Source of the DNA: Acidimicrobiales bacterium
Lineage (GTDB): Bacteria > Actinomycetota > Acidimicrobiia > Acidimicrobiales > Palsa-688
Direction: 5' to 3'
Assembly (NCBI GenBank): GCA_030039575.1
Contig: JASHVH010000048.1
Location: 1 to 22,880, forward strand
Length of the DNA stretch: 22,880 nt
Shown: positions 16,331 to 22,880 of the stretch, one piece after another
How positions within the stretch are numbered: position 1 is the stretch's first letter
Layout of the letters: every line of letters starts with the position of its first letter
Position numbers and translations under genes: made by a program
The notes under the pieces: model-generated
Told to the model about the DNA's origin: nothing
What the model saw: only the letters and a program-made list of their open reading frames with translations
Database searches by the model: none

Positions 16331-16497
16331 GAGTTCTGGTGGCCGGGGTCGCTCCGCGCCATCGTGCCCTTCCCCTCCTGGCGACGAGCGACCGTGCACT
16401 GCGTACCGTCGCCCTCCACCCCACGACCGAGGATGGGGCTCTCGTGGTCGTGCCCGCTTACACCTCGGCCGACTTCTGCGTCACCGCAGAGTCGTGA
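16327..16497 (+). CDS. Possible small overlapping ORF (56 residues) between regulator and GH13 genes
   Basis: In the frame not used by either neighbour, a TTG at 16327 overlaps the regulator stop (TTGA). The ORF runs to a TGA at 16495-16497, which overlaps the GTG proposed as GH13 start (GTGA). About three quarters of its codons end in G or C, clearly more than the same stretch read in the GH13 frame, which suggests this frame is or was coding. The peptide (LRVLVAGVAPRHRALPLLA..., ending DFCVTAES) has no recognisable family. It may be a small coupled gene, or the original N-terminus of the glycosidase separated by a frameshift. Confidence 0.35.
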   Translation: MRVLVAGVAPRHRALPLLATSDRALRTVALHPTTEDGALVVVPAYTSADFCVTAES

Positions 16498-18806
16498 ACG
16501 GAGCGCCCGGTCGGTCCGCCGGCGCGGCCTGGCGCAGGTTCGAGATGGCCGCCGGCGGCGGAGGTGCCCTCATAGTCGACGAGGCGACCGGCCTGCCCAG
16601 CGCGATCGAGTTCCCACCCTCGACCCAGCTGGCGCCGATCGTTTGCAGGACCTCGCTGCTAGTCCGCGTGGGCGGTGACGAGGTTCGCGCCCTTGCCGGC
16701 GGCCTCGACTACCCCGGGGCCGAGGAGCTCAGCGGCTTCAGCGTCGTAGCGGTGGAAACCACCGCTCCCGGCACGAGCACGGGCGTCCCCGCCGGTGCCA
16801 CCGGTCCGGGAGGAGGTGCCGCAGCGTGGCGTGTACGCACCGAGCTGTCTGGATGGTCGTTGCTCCTCGACTACCGCATTGGCGGCGAGCTCCCCCGAGT
16901 CAGGCTGGCATTTGAGCTCAGCCGCGCGGCGGCCGCACCGCGCCCTGTGCGCAACGTCGAACTGGAGCTGGCGTTCGCTCTGGACTCCGCCGAGTGGCTG
17001 CTGCACGCCCCCGGGAACCGGGTCGCGCCGGGGACCTGCCTCGCCGAAGTCGACACCGAGCTCGCCGTCTCACCCGCCACCGGCAGCCTCGGTTCGCTCG
17101 GCCTGGTCGTGCTTAGCCACCGCCGCGTCCCCGCATCCCTCATTTTGTGGCCCCTCTCGCACAGCGAGATCGGCTCGATCACGCTCGCCCCCGAGACGAG
17201 CGGCGTGAGGCTCCGGCTCAAGACGAACCTCGCCGGCGACCCCGATCCAGGCGAGCCGCTGCGCTATACCGGGATCAACTTCGACACGCTAGCCGGGGAT
17301 TGGGACGAGGTGCGGGGCCAGATCCGTCCGGCGTTACGCTCGCTCGGCGTACGGTCGCCCGGCCCCAAGCCGGACTGGGCCCGGTCGGCGGCCATCTACG
17401 AGGTCCAGGTCGGCCGCTCGGTGTTCTTGGACGGGTGGTCATACGAGCCTTACCCCCGCCTGGAGGACGTGACCGCCGACCTCGGACGGATCGTCGCTCT
17501 CGGCTTCGACACGGTCCAGCTAATGCCGCGCCAGCCGTACCCGAGCTACAACGTGCACAACTACAACGACATAGACACCACGTACGGCGGCGAGGAAGCG
17601 TTGGCAGTGTTGGTCCTGCGGGCGCACGAGTTAGGCCTGCGGGTGGTCCTCGACGTGGTGCTGCATGGCGTTCTAGACCGGCGTTCGATCCGCGATGCGC
17701 TGGCCCGAGTCGAACAGAACGGGATCCTTGACACCCCGGCGCCTCCTGTCGGCGACCTCTTCGCCGGCACGCCGAGAACCCTCGCGGCCCTGCAGCGGGC
17801 GTGGTGCCAGCACATCGTCGATTTCGCCCCGTACTGGATCGAGGGCTCCCCCGAGGTCCACCCACTCACCATCGAGCACTCGGAGTGGTTCTGCAGGGAC
17901 AGTTCGGGGCGGCTCACCGGCATCTACACCGAAGCCTTCGATCTCGCCGAGGAGAGCTGGCAGGAGTGGTTCTGCGAGACCGCGCTCCGCTTGGTAGAGC
18001 GCTTCGGGATCGACGGCCTCCGCTTCGACGCCCCGACCTATAACAACTTTGCCAACTGGTCGTGGCAACGCCGCCACCGGGCGAGCGCCTCGAGCACCGG
18101 TTGTGTGGCGCTGTTCGAACGCCTGCGAGGCCAGCTGAAAGCGCGCTTCCCCGACGTGCTGATGTTCACCGAGCCCTCAGGCGTCGTGCTGCGAGAGTCG
18201 ATGGACATGAACTACAACTACGACGAGCTGTGGCTCGTGCCTGCGCTCACCGCCGGGGGCGGCAAGACCTCCAAGGCGATCAGCGGGTCGCAGCTCGCCG
18301 CCTGGTTCGACGAGCGCGACGCCACGCTTCCTGCCGAGGCCTTGACTTGCCACCACCTCGATTCTCACGACACCTTTTGGTGGCCCCCACCGGGTCGTAA
18401 ATGGCGGCGAGAGCAGGTTGGACTACCGGCGACCCGCGCCCTCACCTGGTGCCTGGCGCTTTCAGGCGGGGCATTCATGATGTTCACGGGCGGCGAGACC
18501 GGGATGGAGGAGGACCTGGCGCGCACGCTGGCACTGCGACGCCAACGCGACGAGCTACGCGAGGGGGCGGCCGACTTCTCTGCCGCCGTGTTCGACGACA
18601 AGGCCGTGTTCGCGGTCCTGCGCTACCGCGGGCCGGCCGGCGTGCTTGTCGTCGTCAACTTCTCGTCGCGAGAAATAAGCGCGGCGTGCGAGTTGCGCGG
18701 GGGGTGGCGAATTACCGGCACCGACTCAGACCGGCCCTCGCACGTCGAACTCGCCCCGTACGGGTTGGCGCTTCTGGACGTACGGCGGCAGCAAACGCGG
18801 CTTTAG
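16494..18806 (+). CDS. GH13 (alpha-amylase superfamily) glycosidase with large N-terminal beta domain, no signal peptide
   Basis: From GTG 16494 the product is 770 residues. Residues 1-290 are beta-rich and of unrecognised family. The catalytic (beta/alpha)8 barrel starts near PDWARSAAIYEVQVG (about 293). GH13 regions are visible: DVVLHG (Asp387, His391); GIDGLRFDAPTYN with nucleophile Asp512; FTEPSG with acid/base Glu560; LDSHDT with His625 and Asp626. A C-terminal beta domain closes the protein (VLVVVNFSSREIS). All three catalytic acids are present, so it should be active on an alpha-glucoside or related sugar. There is no signal peptide, so it probably acts on imported oligosaccharides. 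The frame is open upstream into the regulator gene, but that part is a shadow. ATG 16545 is an alternative start. It is followed 17 bp later by PhyH copy 2. Confidence 0.88.
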   Translation: MNGAPGRSAGAAWRRFEMAAGGGGALIVDEATGLPSAIEFPPSTQLAPIVCRTSLLVRVGGDEVRALAGGLDYPGAEELSGFSVVAVETTAPGTSTGVPAGATGPGGGAAAWRVRTELSGWSLLLDYRIGGELPRVRLAFELSRAAAAPRPVRNVELELAFALDSAEWLLHAPGNRVAPGTCLAEVDTELAVSPATGSLGSLGLVVLSHRRVPASLILWPLSHSEIGSITLAPETSGVRLRLKTNLAGDPDPGEPLRYTGINFDTLAGDWDEVRGQIRPALRSLGVRSPGPKPDWARSAAIYEVQVGRSVFLDGWSYEPYPRLEDVTADLGRIVALGFDTVQLMPRQPYPSYNVHNYNDIDTTYGGEEALAVLVLRAHELGLRVVLDVVLHGVLDRRSIRDALARVEQNGILDTPAPPVGDLFAGTPRTLAALQRAWCQHIVDFAPYWIEGSPEVHPLTIEHSEWFCRDSSGRLTGIYTEAFDLAEESWQEWFCETALRLVERFGIDGLRFDAPTYNNFANWSWQRRHRASASSTGCVALFERLRGQLKARFPDVLMFTEPSGVVLRESMDMNYNYDELWLVPALTAGGGKTSKAISGSQLAAWFDERDATLPAEALTCHHLDSHDTFWWPPPGRKWRREQVGLPATRALTWCLALSGGAFMMFTGGETGMEEDLARTLALRRQRDELREGAADFSAAVFDDKAVFAVLRYRGPAGVLVVVNFSSREISAACELRGGWRITGTDSDRPSHVELAPYGLALLDVRRQQTRL

Positions 18807-18823
18807 AGAAAAAGGAGTTACTT

Positions 18824-19765
18824 ATGGGAACACAAAGCACCCTCGTCGACCAAGTTAGCCAACCAACGTATTGGGACCAGGCGATCCGCCCTCCGGAAAT
18901 AGCTTTCCCCGAATGCCCCGCGCCCAGCCCCTTAGAGGAGTACCTTTTTGACCTGCAGGGGTTCTTGCTCTTGCGAGGGGCGCTTAGCACCGAGGAGGTG
19001 GCGGCCTGCAACGCCATTGTGGACGACATTCCAGAGTCACTGCAGCGCCGCGAATGGTGGGGCCATGTCCAGCGGGAGGACCATCCCGAGCATCGGGGCC
19101 GCAGCTACCAGCAGATCTATGAGTCTGGAGCGGCTTTTGAAAAACTGATCGACCATCCCAGCTGGATCAACTACGTGCTGCGGTTCGTCGGCGGCCAAGA
19201 CACCTTCGACTACCATCACGGCCCACTATTTATCGACGAGAACTTCGTGACCTGTCGGGGCTCAGGCGACGCCATCCCCATCCACGGCGGCGGCCATGAC
19301 CATTGCAAGAAGATGAGCTATGGGTACGCCAACGGTCGCTTCTATTGCGGCCAGGTAAACGTGTTGGTCGCGCTGACGAAGACCGGCCCAGGTGACGGGG
19401 AGACGATGCTTATCCCCGGGTCGCACAAAGCCAATATCGTGCACCCGGCGTTGTTGGAGCAAGGGCAAGGCCGATGGGTAACGGGTGGGTCGCTCGACGC
19501 CATACCTGGAGCGGTATCTGTGTTCATGGATGCGGGCGATGCGATCGTGTTTGTAGACTGCTGCTGCCACGGCTCAGCCAAACGGACGGCGGAGGGGGAA
19601 CGGCGTTTTACCGTTTTCCGGTACGGCTCAAGCTGGAACCGAACTCGCTGGGGCTATACGCCTTCGGACCAACTATTGCACCGGTTGAGCCCATACGCAG
19701 CGTCCATCATCAGGACGACGGACGGGACCATCAGACCTCCGGCACCGCCTGGCCCCTCGGCTTAG
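18824..19765 (+). CDS. Phytanoyl-CoA dioxygenase (PhyH) family oxygenase, copy 2, divergent subfamily
   Basis: The product is 313 residues. ATG 18824 has AAAGGAG seven bases upstream, so the longer open frame upstream is not used. Family features are FDLQGFLLLRGALSTEEV at the N-terminus, VALTKTGPGDGETMLIPGSHKAN in the middle, a distal iron His in CCCHGSAKRT (His249), and Arg260 or Arg261 for 2-oxoglutarate. In place of the usual HxD, the first ligand region reads IPIHGGGHDHCKK, so His154 with a more distant acid, or His158/Asp159, must serve. The protein differs strongly from copy 1 in the same locus. It is the last gene of the regulator/GH13 operon. It probably oxidises a sugar-derived compound; this is inferred from context only. 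Confidence 0.85.
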   Translation: MGTQSTLVDQVSQPTYWDQAIRPPEIAFPECPAPSPLEEYLFDLQGFLLLRGALSTEEVAACNAIVDDIPESLQRREWWGHVQREDHPEHRGRSYQQIYESGAAFEKLIDHPSWINYVLRFVGGQDTFDYHHGPLFIDENFVTCRGSGDAIPIHGGGHDHCKKMSYGYANGRFYCGQVNVLVALTKTGPGDGETMLIPGSHKANIVHPALLEQGQGRWVTGGSLDAIPGAVSVFMDAGDAIVFVDCCCHGSAKRTAEGERRFTVFRYGSSWNRTRWGYTPSDQLLHRLSPYAASIIRTTDGTIRPPAPPGPSA

Positions 19766-19793
19766 GGGACGGAAGGGTGAGCGTGACGACTTG

Positions 19794-19875
19794 TTGAGCG
19801 AGCCCCGGATCTCGCGCCGCCTAACGCTCAAGCGGGGAGGGAAGGTCACAGGTTCCTAGGCCCGGAGACCTTCCC
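19794..19875 (+). terminator. Tandem hairpins after PhyH copy 2, likely terminator region
   Basis: TTGAGCG (19794-19800) pairs with CGCTCAA (19825-19831). GGGAAGGTC (19839-19847) pairs perfectly with GACCTTCCC (19867-19875) around a 19-base loop. Neither stem is followed by a T-run, so these are not classic rho-independent terminators. Stem-only structures are common at operon ends in high-GC Actinobacteria. Confidence 0.45.
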
Positions 19876-20027
19876 CACTGCCCGAAGTCCCGGCATGCGG
19901 TCACTCTCCAAAGAAGATCGGCACAGGGGCGACATCTCTTGAACGCCTCTCAGCCCGCTCTCAGCCCCGACCTCCGGTCCTCGGCGCTCCCAGACGCCAG
20001 GCGCTTCGAGGGCAAGTTTCAGTCTCC

Positions 20028-20055
20028 TTGCGCTTCACCTAATTGTCTCTATAGA
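20028..20055 (+). promoter_or_regulatory. Candidate promoter for ssuD
   Basis: TTGCGC (20028-20033) and TATAGA (20050-20055) are separated by 16 bases in an otherwise GC-rich region. The -10 matches in four of six positions and the -35 in three. Transcription would start roughly 110 bases upstream of the ssuD start codon, leaving a leader. Confidence 0.35.
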
Positions 20056-20096
20056 TTTGATGTCATGACTCAGTCGAGCCGGGTCGGGGTTCCCCG

Positions 20097-20168
20097 ATGG
20101 CCAACACCACCATCGCTCTCGACCACTCCGACGGCGCCCGCTTGTACGTGCTTTTAGCAAAGGAATGA
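20097..20168 (+). CDS. Possible 23-residue leader ORF ahead of ssuD
   Basis: ATG 20097 opens a 23-codon frame (MANTTIALDHSDGARLYVLL...) whose TGA (20166-20168) ends one base before the ssuD TTG. A GGGG stretch lies about seven bases upstream of the ATG. The ssuD ribosome site lies inside its last codons, so its translation could affect ssuD. It contains no cysteine or methionine run that would suggest sulfur-dependent attenuation. It may be chance. Confidence 0.25.
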   Translation: MANTTIALDHSDGARLYVLLAKE

Positions 20169-20169
20169 T

Positions 20170-21339
20170 TTGACTGACACCCAAGAGCCGTGGGGCAGCG
20201 TGCCGGCGGACGAACCGCACCGGCCAGCCCAGCCGCTCACCTTCCATTGGTTCCTGCCCACTTCGGGCGACAGCCGCGAGATCGTCGGGGGCGGCCACGG
20301 GGCGGCCCAAAACCAAGTGGCGCGGAGGCGTGAACCAACCATCGGCTACCTGACCCAGATAGCGCGGGCGGCCGAAGAGCTTGGCTTCGTTGCCGCCCTT
20401 ACGCCCACCGGCTCTTTTTGCGAGGACGCTTGGCTTACTACAGCGATGTTGTGCTGCACCACGGAAAAGTTGAAGTTCCTGGTCGCTTTCCGCCCGGGCT
20501 TTTACTCTCCCACGCTAGCGGCGCAAATGGGAGCGACCTTCCAACGCCAGTCCGGAGGACGTCTACTGGTCAACGTCGTAACCGGCGGCGAACGCAAAGA
20601 GCAACGCTCCTACGGTGACTTTTTGGAAAAAGACGACCGCTATGCCCGGACCGATGAGTTCTTGGCCATTGTGCGGGATCTGTGGGACGGCAAGGAAGTC
20701 GACTTCCATGGGGACCACTTGGCGGTCGAGGCTGCTTCTTTGTCCGCGCCGCCCGCCCCTGTGCCGCTCGTCTATTTCGGTGGGTCGTCCGCGGCCGCCC
20801 TGGGCGTCGCCGCCCGCCATGCCGACGTTTACCTGACCTGGGGGGAGCCGCCGGACCAGGTGAAGGAGAAGATCAACCAGGTCCGGTCACTGGCCCGCGC
20901 CTTGGGCCGGGCGCCCCGCTTCGGGGTACGGCTGCACGTCATCAGCCGTGACCGCTCGGACCAAGCTTGGGCCGAGGCCGACCGTCTGCTCGCCGGGGTC
21001 GACGCCCGCCAGATCGAGGCGGCGCAAGCCGGATTTGCCAACAGCCAGTCTGAAGGCCAACGGCGCATGCGCGAGCTGCACGGTAGGTCGACCGCGAACC
21101 TCGTGGTGGCCCCAAACCTGTGGGCCGGCATCGGGCTCGTGCGAGGGGGCGCCGGTACGGCATTGGTCGGTAGCCACGAGGAGGTTGCTGAGCGGATCCT
21201 GGAGTACCACGCTCTCGGCGTCGACGAGTTCGTCCTGTCCGGCTACCCCAACCTCGAAGAAGCCTATTGGTTTGGCGAAGGGGCCCTTCCTCTCCTCGCT
21301 CGCCGAGGTTACTGGCACCACCCGGCAGCCGCCCCTTGA
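20170..21339 (+). CDS. ssuD: FMNH2-dependent alkanesulfonate monooxygenase, SsuD-type LLM flavoprotein
   Basis: This 389-residue luciferase-like monooxygenase carries the SsuD active-site set. Cys84 lies in GSFCEDAWLTT. Arg254 and His256 lie in FGVRLHVISRD. Arg325 lies in LVRGGAGTALVG. Tyr359 lies in SGYPNLEEAYWF. The last four are shifted by a constant 28 residues relative to the E. coli enzyme. The enzyme cleaves the C-S bond of alkanesulfonates with reduced FMN and oxygen to give an aldehyde and sulfite, in the cytoplasm, for sulfur supply. The N-terminus has about 20 extra residues. TTG 20170 is taken as start because AAAGGA lies about six bases upstream. No SsuE reductase or SsuABC transporter is in the window, so these must be encoded elsewhere. 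Confidence 0.9.
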   Translation: MTDTQEPWGSVPADEPHRPAQPLTFHWFLPTSGDSREIVGGGHGAAQNQVARRREPTIGYLTQIARAAEELGFVAALTPTGSFCEDAWLTTAMLCCTTEKLKFLVAFRPGFYSPTLAAQMGATFQRQSGGRLLVNVVTGGERKEQRSYGDFLEKDDRYARTDEFLAIVRDLWDGKEVDFHGDHLAVEAASLSAPPAPVPLVYFGGSSAAALGVAARHADVYLTWGEPPDQVKEKINQVRSLARALGRAPRFGVRLHVISRDRSDQAWAEADRLLAGVDARQIEAAQAGFANSQSEGQRRMRELHGRSTANLVVAPNLWAGIGLVRGGAGTALVGSHEEVAERILEYHALGVDEFVLSGYPNLEEAYWFGEGALPLLARRGYWHHPAAAP

Positions 21340-21364
21340 AGCGAGGAGACGCCGAGTAACTGGG

Positions 21365-22624
21365 TCAGCGGCATATTGCCCCCGGGATGGTGGGATCGCA
21401 GCAGCCATTTCTCAAGGGGTACGGGTCGCCCTCGACGCAGACGTAGTGAGGGGGGCAGCAGCCACAGTCCTTGGAGCCAAAGCATTTCCAGCCCTGCGTG
21501 CACGGCCCGACCGTTGGGCAGCAGTATTCAGTCTTGGGGTCGTAGCAGGTGTACTGCTTGCCCTTGAGGGCGCCTTTGGAAAATGCGCCCGGTGTCCACT
21601 GACAGCATTCTTGCCCCGGCAGGCAGCAAGTGGCCCCCTCTGAGGCGGGCCCGTACTCCGCCCCGGCGGGACCGCATTGCTTGTACCGCGGGTCGTCGAT
21701 CGGCACGGTAGTGCACGCCGAGCAAATGTGTTGTTCGATCAGGCAGTAGGGTAAAGCACCCCCGCAACTGGAGCAATTGTTTTGCCCGGTTACCCAGTTG
21801 CAACCCCCCATACAGCAGTCTTCGCATTGACCGAAGCAGCAGACCTTTGGGGGTGTGCATAAGTCGACGCAAGTGCCGTTCTCACATTTCTGGCACTTGG
21901 GGTCGCAGCCGCGGCACCGCAGCCCAGCCGGAGTCGGAGCCAGCTGCTGGCAGCGCAGAGGGTCGGCAGGGGCGCAGTTCCCGTGGTCCTGACAACATTG
22001 GGTGGGATCGGGACAGTTTGACTGGCAGATCCCTTGGTAGCACGACATACATGGCAGGCCCGTTATTTGGTGGCAGTCGTCCCGGCAGGCGTCGAGGGCT
22101 GGGTCGTACGGGGCGCACGGGTACGGGCAGGCAGGAGCACACCCACCTCGGACGACGTCGCAGACGTAACCCGGCGGGCAGGCATTTGAGCACGTTTCGT
22201 CTTCCGGGTCGCACTGCATGCAGTCCGGGCCGCAGATCGAAACGCACGTCCCATAGTTGCAGAACTTGCACCGGCCGCATTCTTGTAGCCTTCTGCTTGG
22301 CTCGTTCACGCATTGGAGCTCCGCTTTGTAACCGGCGTTCATGGCATTCTGGATGCACAAGGCGTAGTTCGTCGACCCTGCTTTGCAATCTGCCGCCGCT
22401 GCAGCCTGCGCTTGCCCGGCAAGGTCGATGCACTCTTGGGGGATATTCGACTTGTCGTGGCACTCGGTGCCCTGGGCGAGGGCCCGCCGGGCGGTGAGCC
22501 CGTACAGCCCACCCCCGACGGTGACGGCCGCCAGCATGCGCACGCCTTGCAGCAGCACCTGGCGACGGGTGACCCGCCCATCGGCAGTCTCCCGCGCCAG
22601 CCGGTCGAACCAGTGCTCTGTCAT
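21365..22624 (-). CDS. Tat-signal, extremely cysteine-rich exported protein
   Basis: The product is 419 residues from ATG 22622-22624, which has GGAG ten bases upstream; a TTG three codons earlier is less likely. The N-terminus MTEHWFDRLARETADGRVTRRQVLLQG is followed by a hydrophobic stretch and an ARRALAQG cleavage region, the layout of twin-arginine signals in this kind of actinobacterial protein. The mature chain has 62 cysteines, an even number and about one residue in six. It includes three exact copies of CxxCxxGxCxxxC at about residues 119-131, 192-204 and 244-256, and six CC pairs in the second half. It should be an extracytoplasmic, heavily disulfide-bonded protein. No enzyme family is recognised; a structural, metal-binding or adhesive role is possible. 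It converges with ssuD and lies just downstream of a redoxin-like gene. Confidence 0.85.
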   Translation of the reverse strand: MTEHWFDRLARETADGRVTRRQVLLQGVRMLAAVTVGGGLYGLTARRALAQGTECHDKSNIPQECIDLAGQAQAAAAADCKAGSTNYALCIQNAMNAGYKAELQCVNEPSRRLQECGRCKFCNYGTCVSICGPDCMQCDPEDETCSNACPPGYVCDVVRGGCAPACPYPCAPYDPALDACRDDCHQITGLPCMSCYQGICQSNCPDPTQCCQDHGNCAPADPLRCQQLAPTPAGLRCRGCDPKCQKCENGTCVDLCTPPKVCCFGQCEDCCMGGCNWVTGQNNCSSCGGALPYCLIEQHICSACTTVPIDDPRYKQCGPAGAEYGPASEGATCCLPGQECCQWTPGAFSKGALKGKQYTCYDPKTEYCCPTVGPCTQGWKCFGSKDCGCCPPHYVCVEGDPYPLRNGCCDPTIPGAICR

Positions 22625-22701
22625 GCGCCGCAATCTCCGGCCCCAAAGCGCGGGAGCGGTTTGCGCGTCATGCTGACCACCGAGCTCAGGCGGGCCCGCC
22701 G

Positions 22702-22880
22702 TCAGCCGCCGGTCGGGACTGGCTGTGGGTCACCGCGGGCGCCGGCCAGTACCGCTGCCGCCCCACCGAGCACCGCCGAGGCAATGCGGGCCCGCTCGTC
22801 GACCAGCACCCCCATCGGCGTGCCTCCGGCGCCGAAGGCTCGCATTGCCTGCCTGTCGGGGTCGAGCAGCACCAGGGAGC
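22702..22880 (-). CDS. Thioredoxin-fold (redoxin / MauD-like) protein, C-terminal fragment
   Basis: The frame is open to the right edge and ends at TGA 22702-22704, giving the last 58 or so residues. LVLLDPDRQAMRAFGAGGTP is followed by MGVLVDERARIASAVLGGA. This is the end of a thioredoxin fold: the strand with the cis-proline (GTP) and the following beta strands ending in a conserved glycine turn. It is seen in redoxins and methylamine-utilisation MauD proteins. The active-site cysteines lie outside the window. It is 77 bp upstream of the cysteine-rich Tat protein in the same direction. Co-transcription is likely, and a role in forming or shuffling that protein's disulfides is inferred. Confidence 0.65.
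   Translation of the reverse strand, partial: SLVLLDPDRQAMRAFGAGGTPMGVLVDERARIASAVLGGAAAVLAGARGDPQPVPTGG

Larger units (their letters stand above)
19766..20096. other. Intergenic region between PhyH copy 2 and ssuD
   Basis: This stretch has no convincing gene. A 72-codon frame at 19939-20157 has no family resemblance and no good ribosome site. What it does hold are two hairpins near its start, a candidate promoter near 20028-20055, and, just beyond, a possible 23-residue leader ORF. These are listed separately. Confidence 0.5.

Noticed and set aside
16182..16493. Upstream extension of the GH13 frame into the regulator gene
   Set aside because: The residues are Arg/Pro-rich shadow sequence overlapping the FCD regulator, and codon third positions are less GC-rich than in the alternative frame.
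18401..18823. Upstream extension of the PhyH copy 2 frame
   Set aside because: It overlaps the GH13 C-terminus with shadow composition. ATG 18824 has a strong ribosome site and starts the conserved domain.
19939..20157. 72-codon ORF upstream of ssuD
   Set aside because: Low-complexity Ser/Pro/Thr-rich product, no ribosome site, no family signature.

Overview
The window is high-GC DNA with many GTG and TTG starts and tight operons. It carries a BTAD/AAA/TPR regulator, a FadR-type GntR regulator, a 72-residue secreted protein and a Tat-exported cysteine-rich protein. Together these suggest an actinobacterium, probably a soil or sediment lineage. That placement is inferred from gene style; there is no rRNA or marker gene to confirm it.

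Left part (1-4680): a very large ATPase regulator, cut by the window edge; a small secreted protein; and an N-terminally lost VapC/PIN toxin remnant.

Centre-left (4681-9882): a minus-strand pair (VOC-fold protein, then class I aminotransferase) faces away from a plus-strand trio. The trio is a GlcD-type FAD oxidase, a cytosine-deaminase-like amidohydrolase and a creatininase-family amidohydrolase. It looks like a short route for opening and hydrolysing a cyclic amide or N-heterocycle.

Centre-right (9971-19765): a divergent carbohydrate locus and the most informative part of the window. The minus-strand operon runs acid-sugar dehydratase (enolase superfamily), solute-binding protein, two ABC permeases, phytanoyl-CoA-dioxygenase-like (PhyH) oxygenase. 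The plus-strand operon runs GntR/FCD regulator, possibly a tiny overlapping ORF, a GH13 glycosidase without a signal peptide, and a second, divergent PhyH oxygenase. The 203-bp intergenic region holds four clear copies and one degenerate copy of a TnGTnnnACnA-like site, spaced 22-23 bp. Two good sigma70-type promoters face the dehydratase operon, each with an operator copy inside its -35/-10 spacer. The local regulator is the obvious candidate to bind there. No transport ATPase is encoded, so a shared MsmK/MalK-type ATPase must be supplied elsewhere. The combination of an intracellular GH13 enzyme, an acid-sugar dehydratase and two different Fe/2OG oxygenases under one regulator is unusual. 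It suggests catabolism of an oxidised or otherwise modified oligosaccharide (inference).

Right part (19766-22880): a 404-bp gap with two hairpins, a candidate promoter and a possible leader ORF precedes an SsuD-type alkanesulfonate monooxygenase. Convergent to it is a Tat-signal protein with 62 cysteines. Upstream of that, at the window edge, is the C-terminus of a thioredoxin-fold (redoxin/MauD-like) protein, hinting at a dedicated disulfide-maturation partner.
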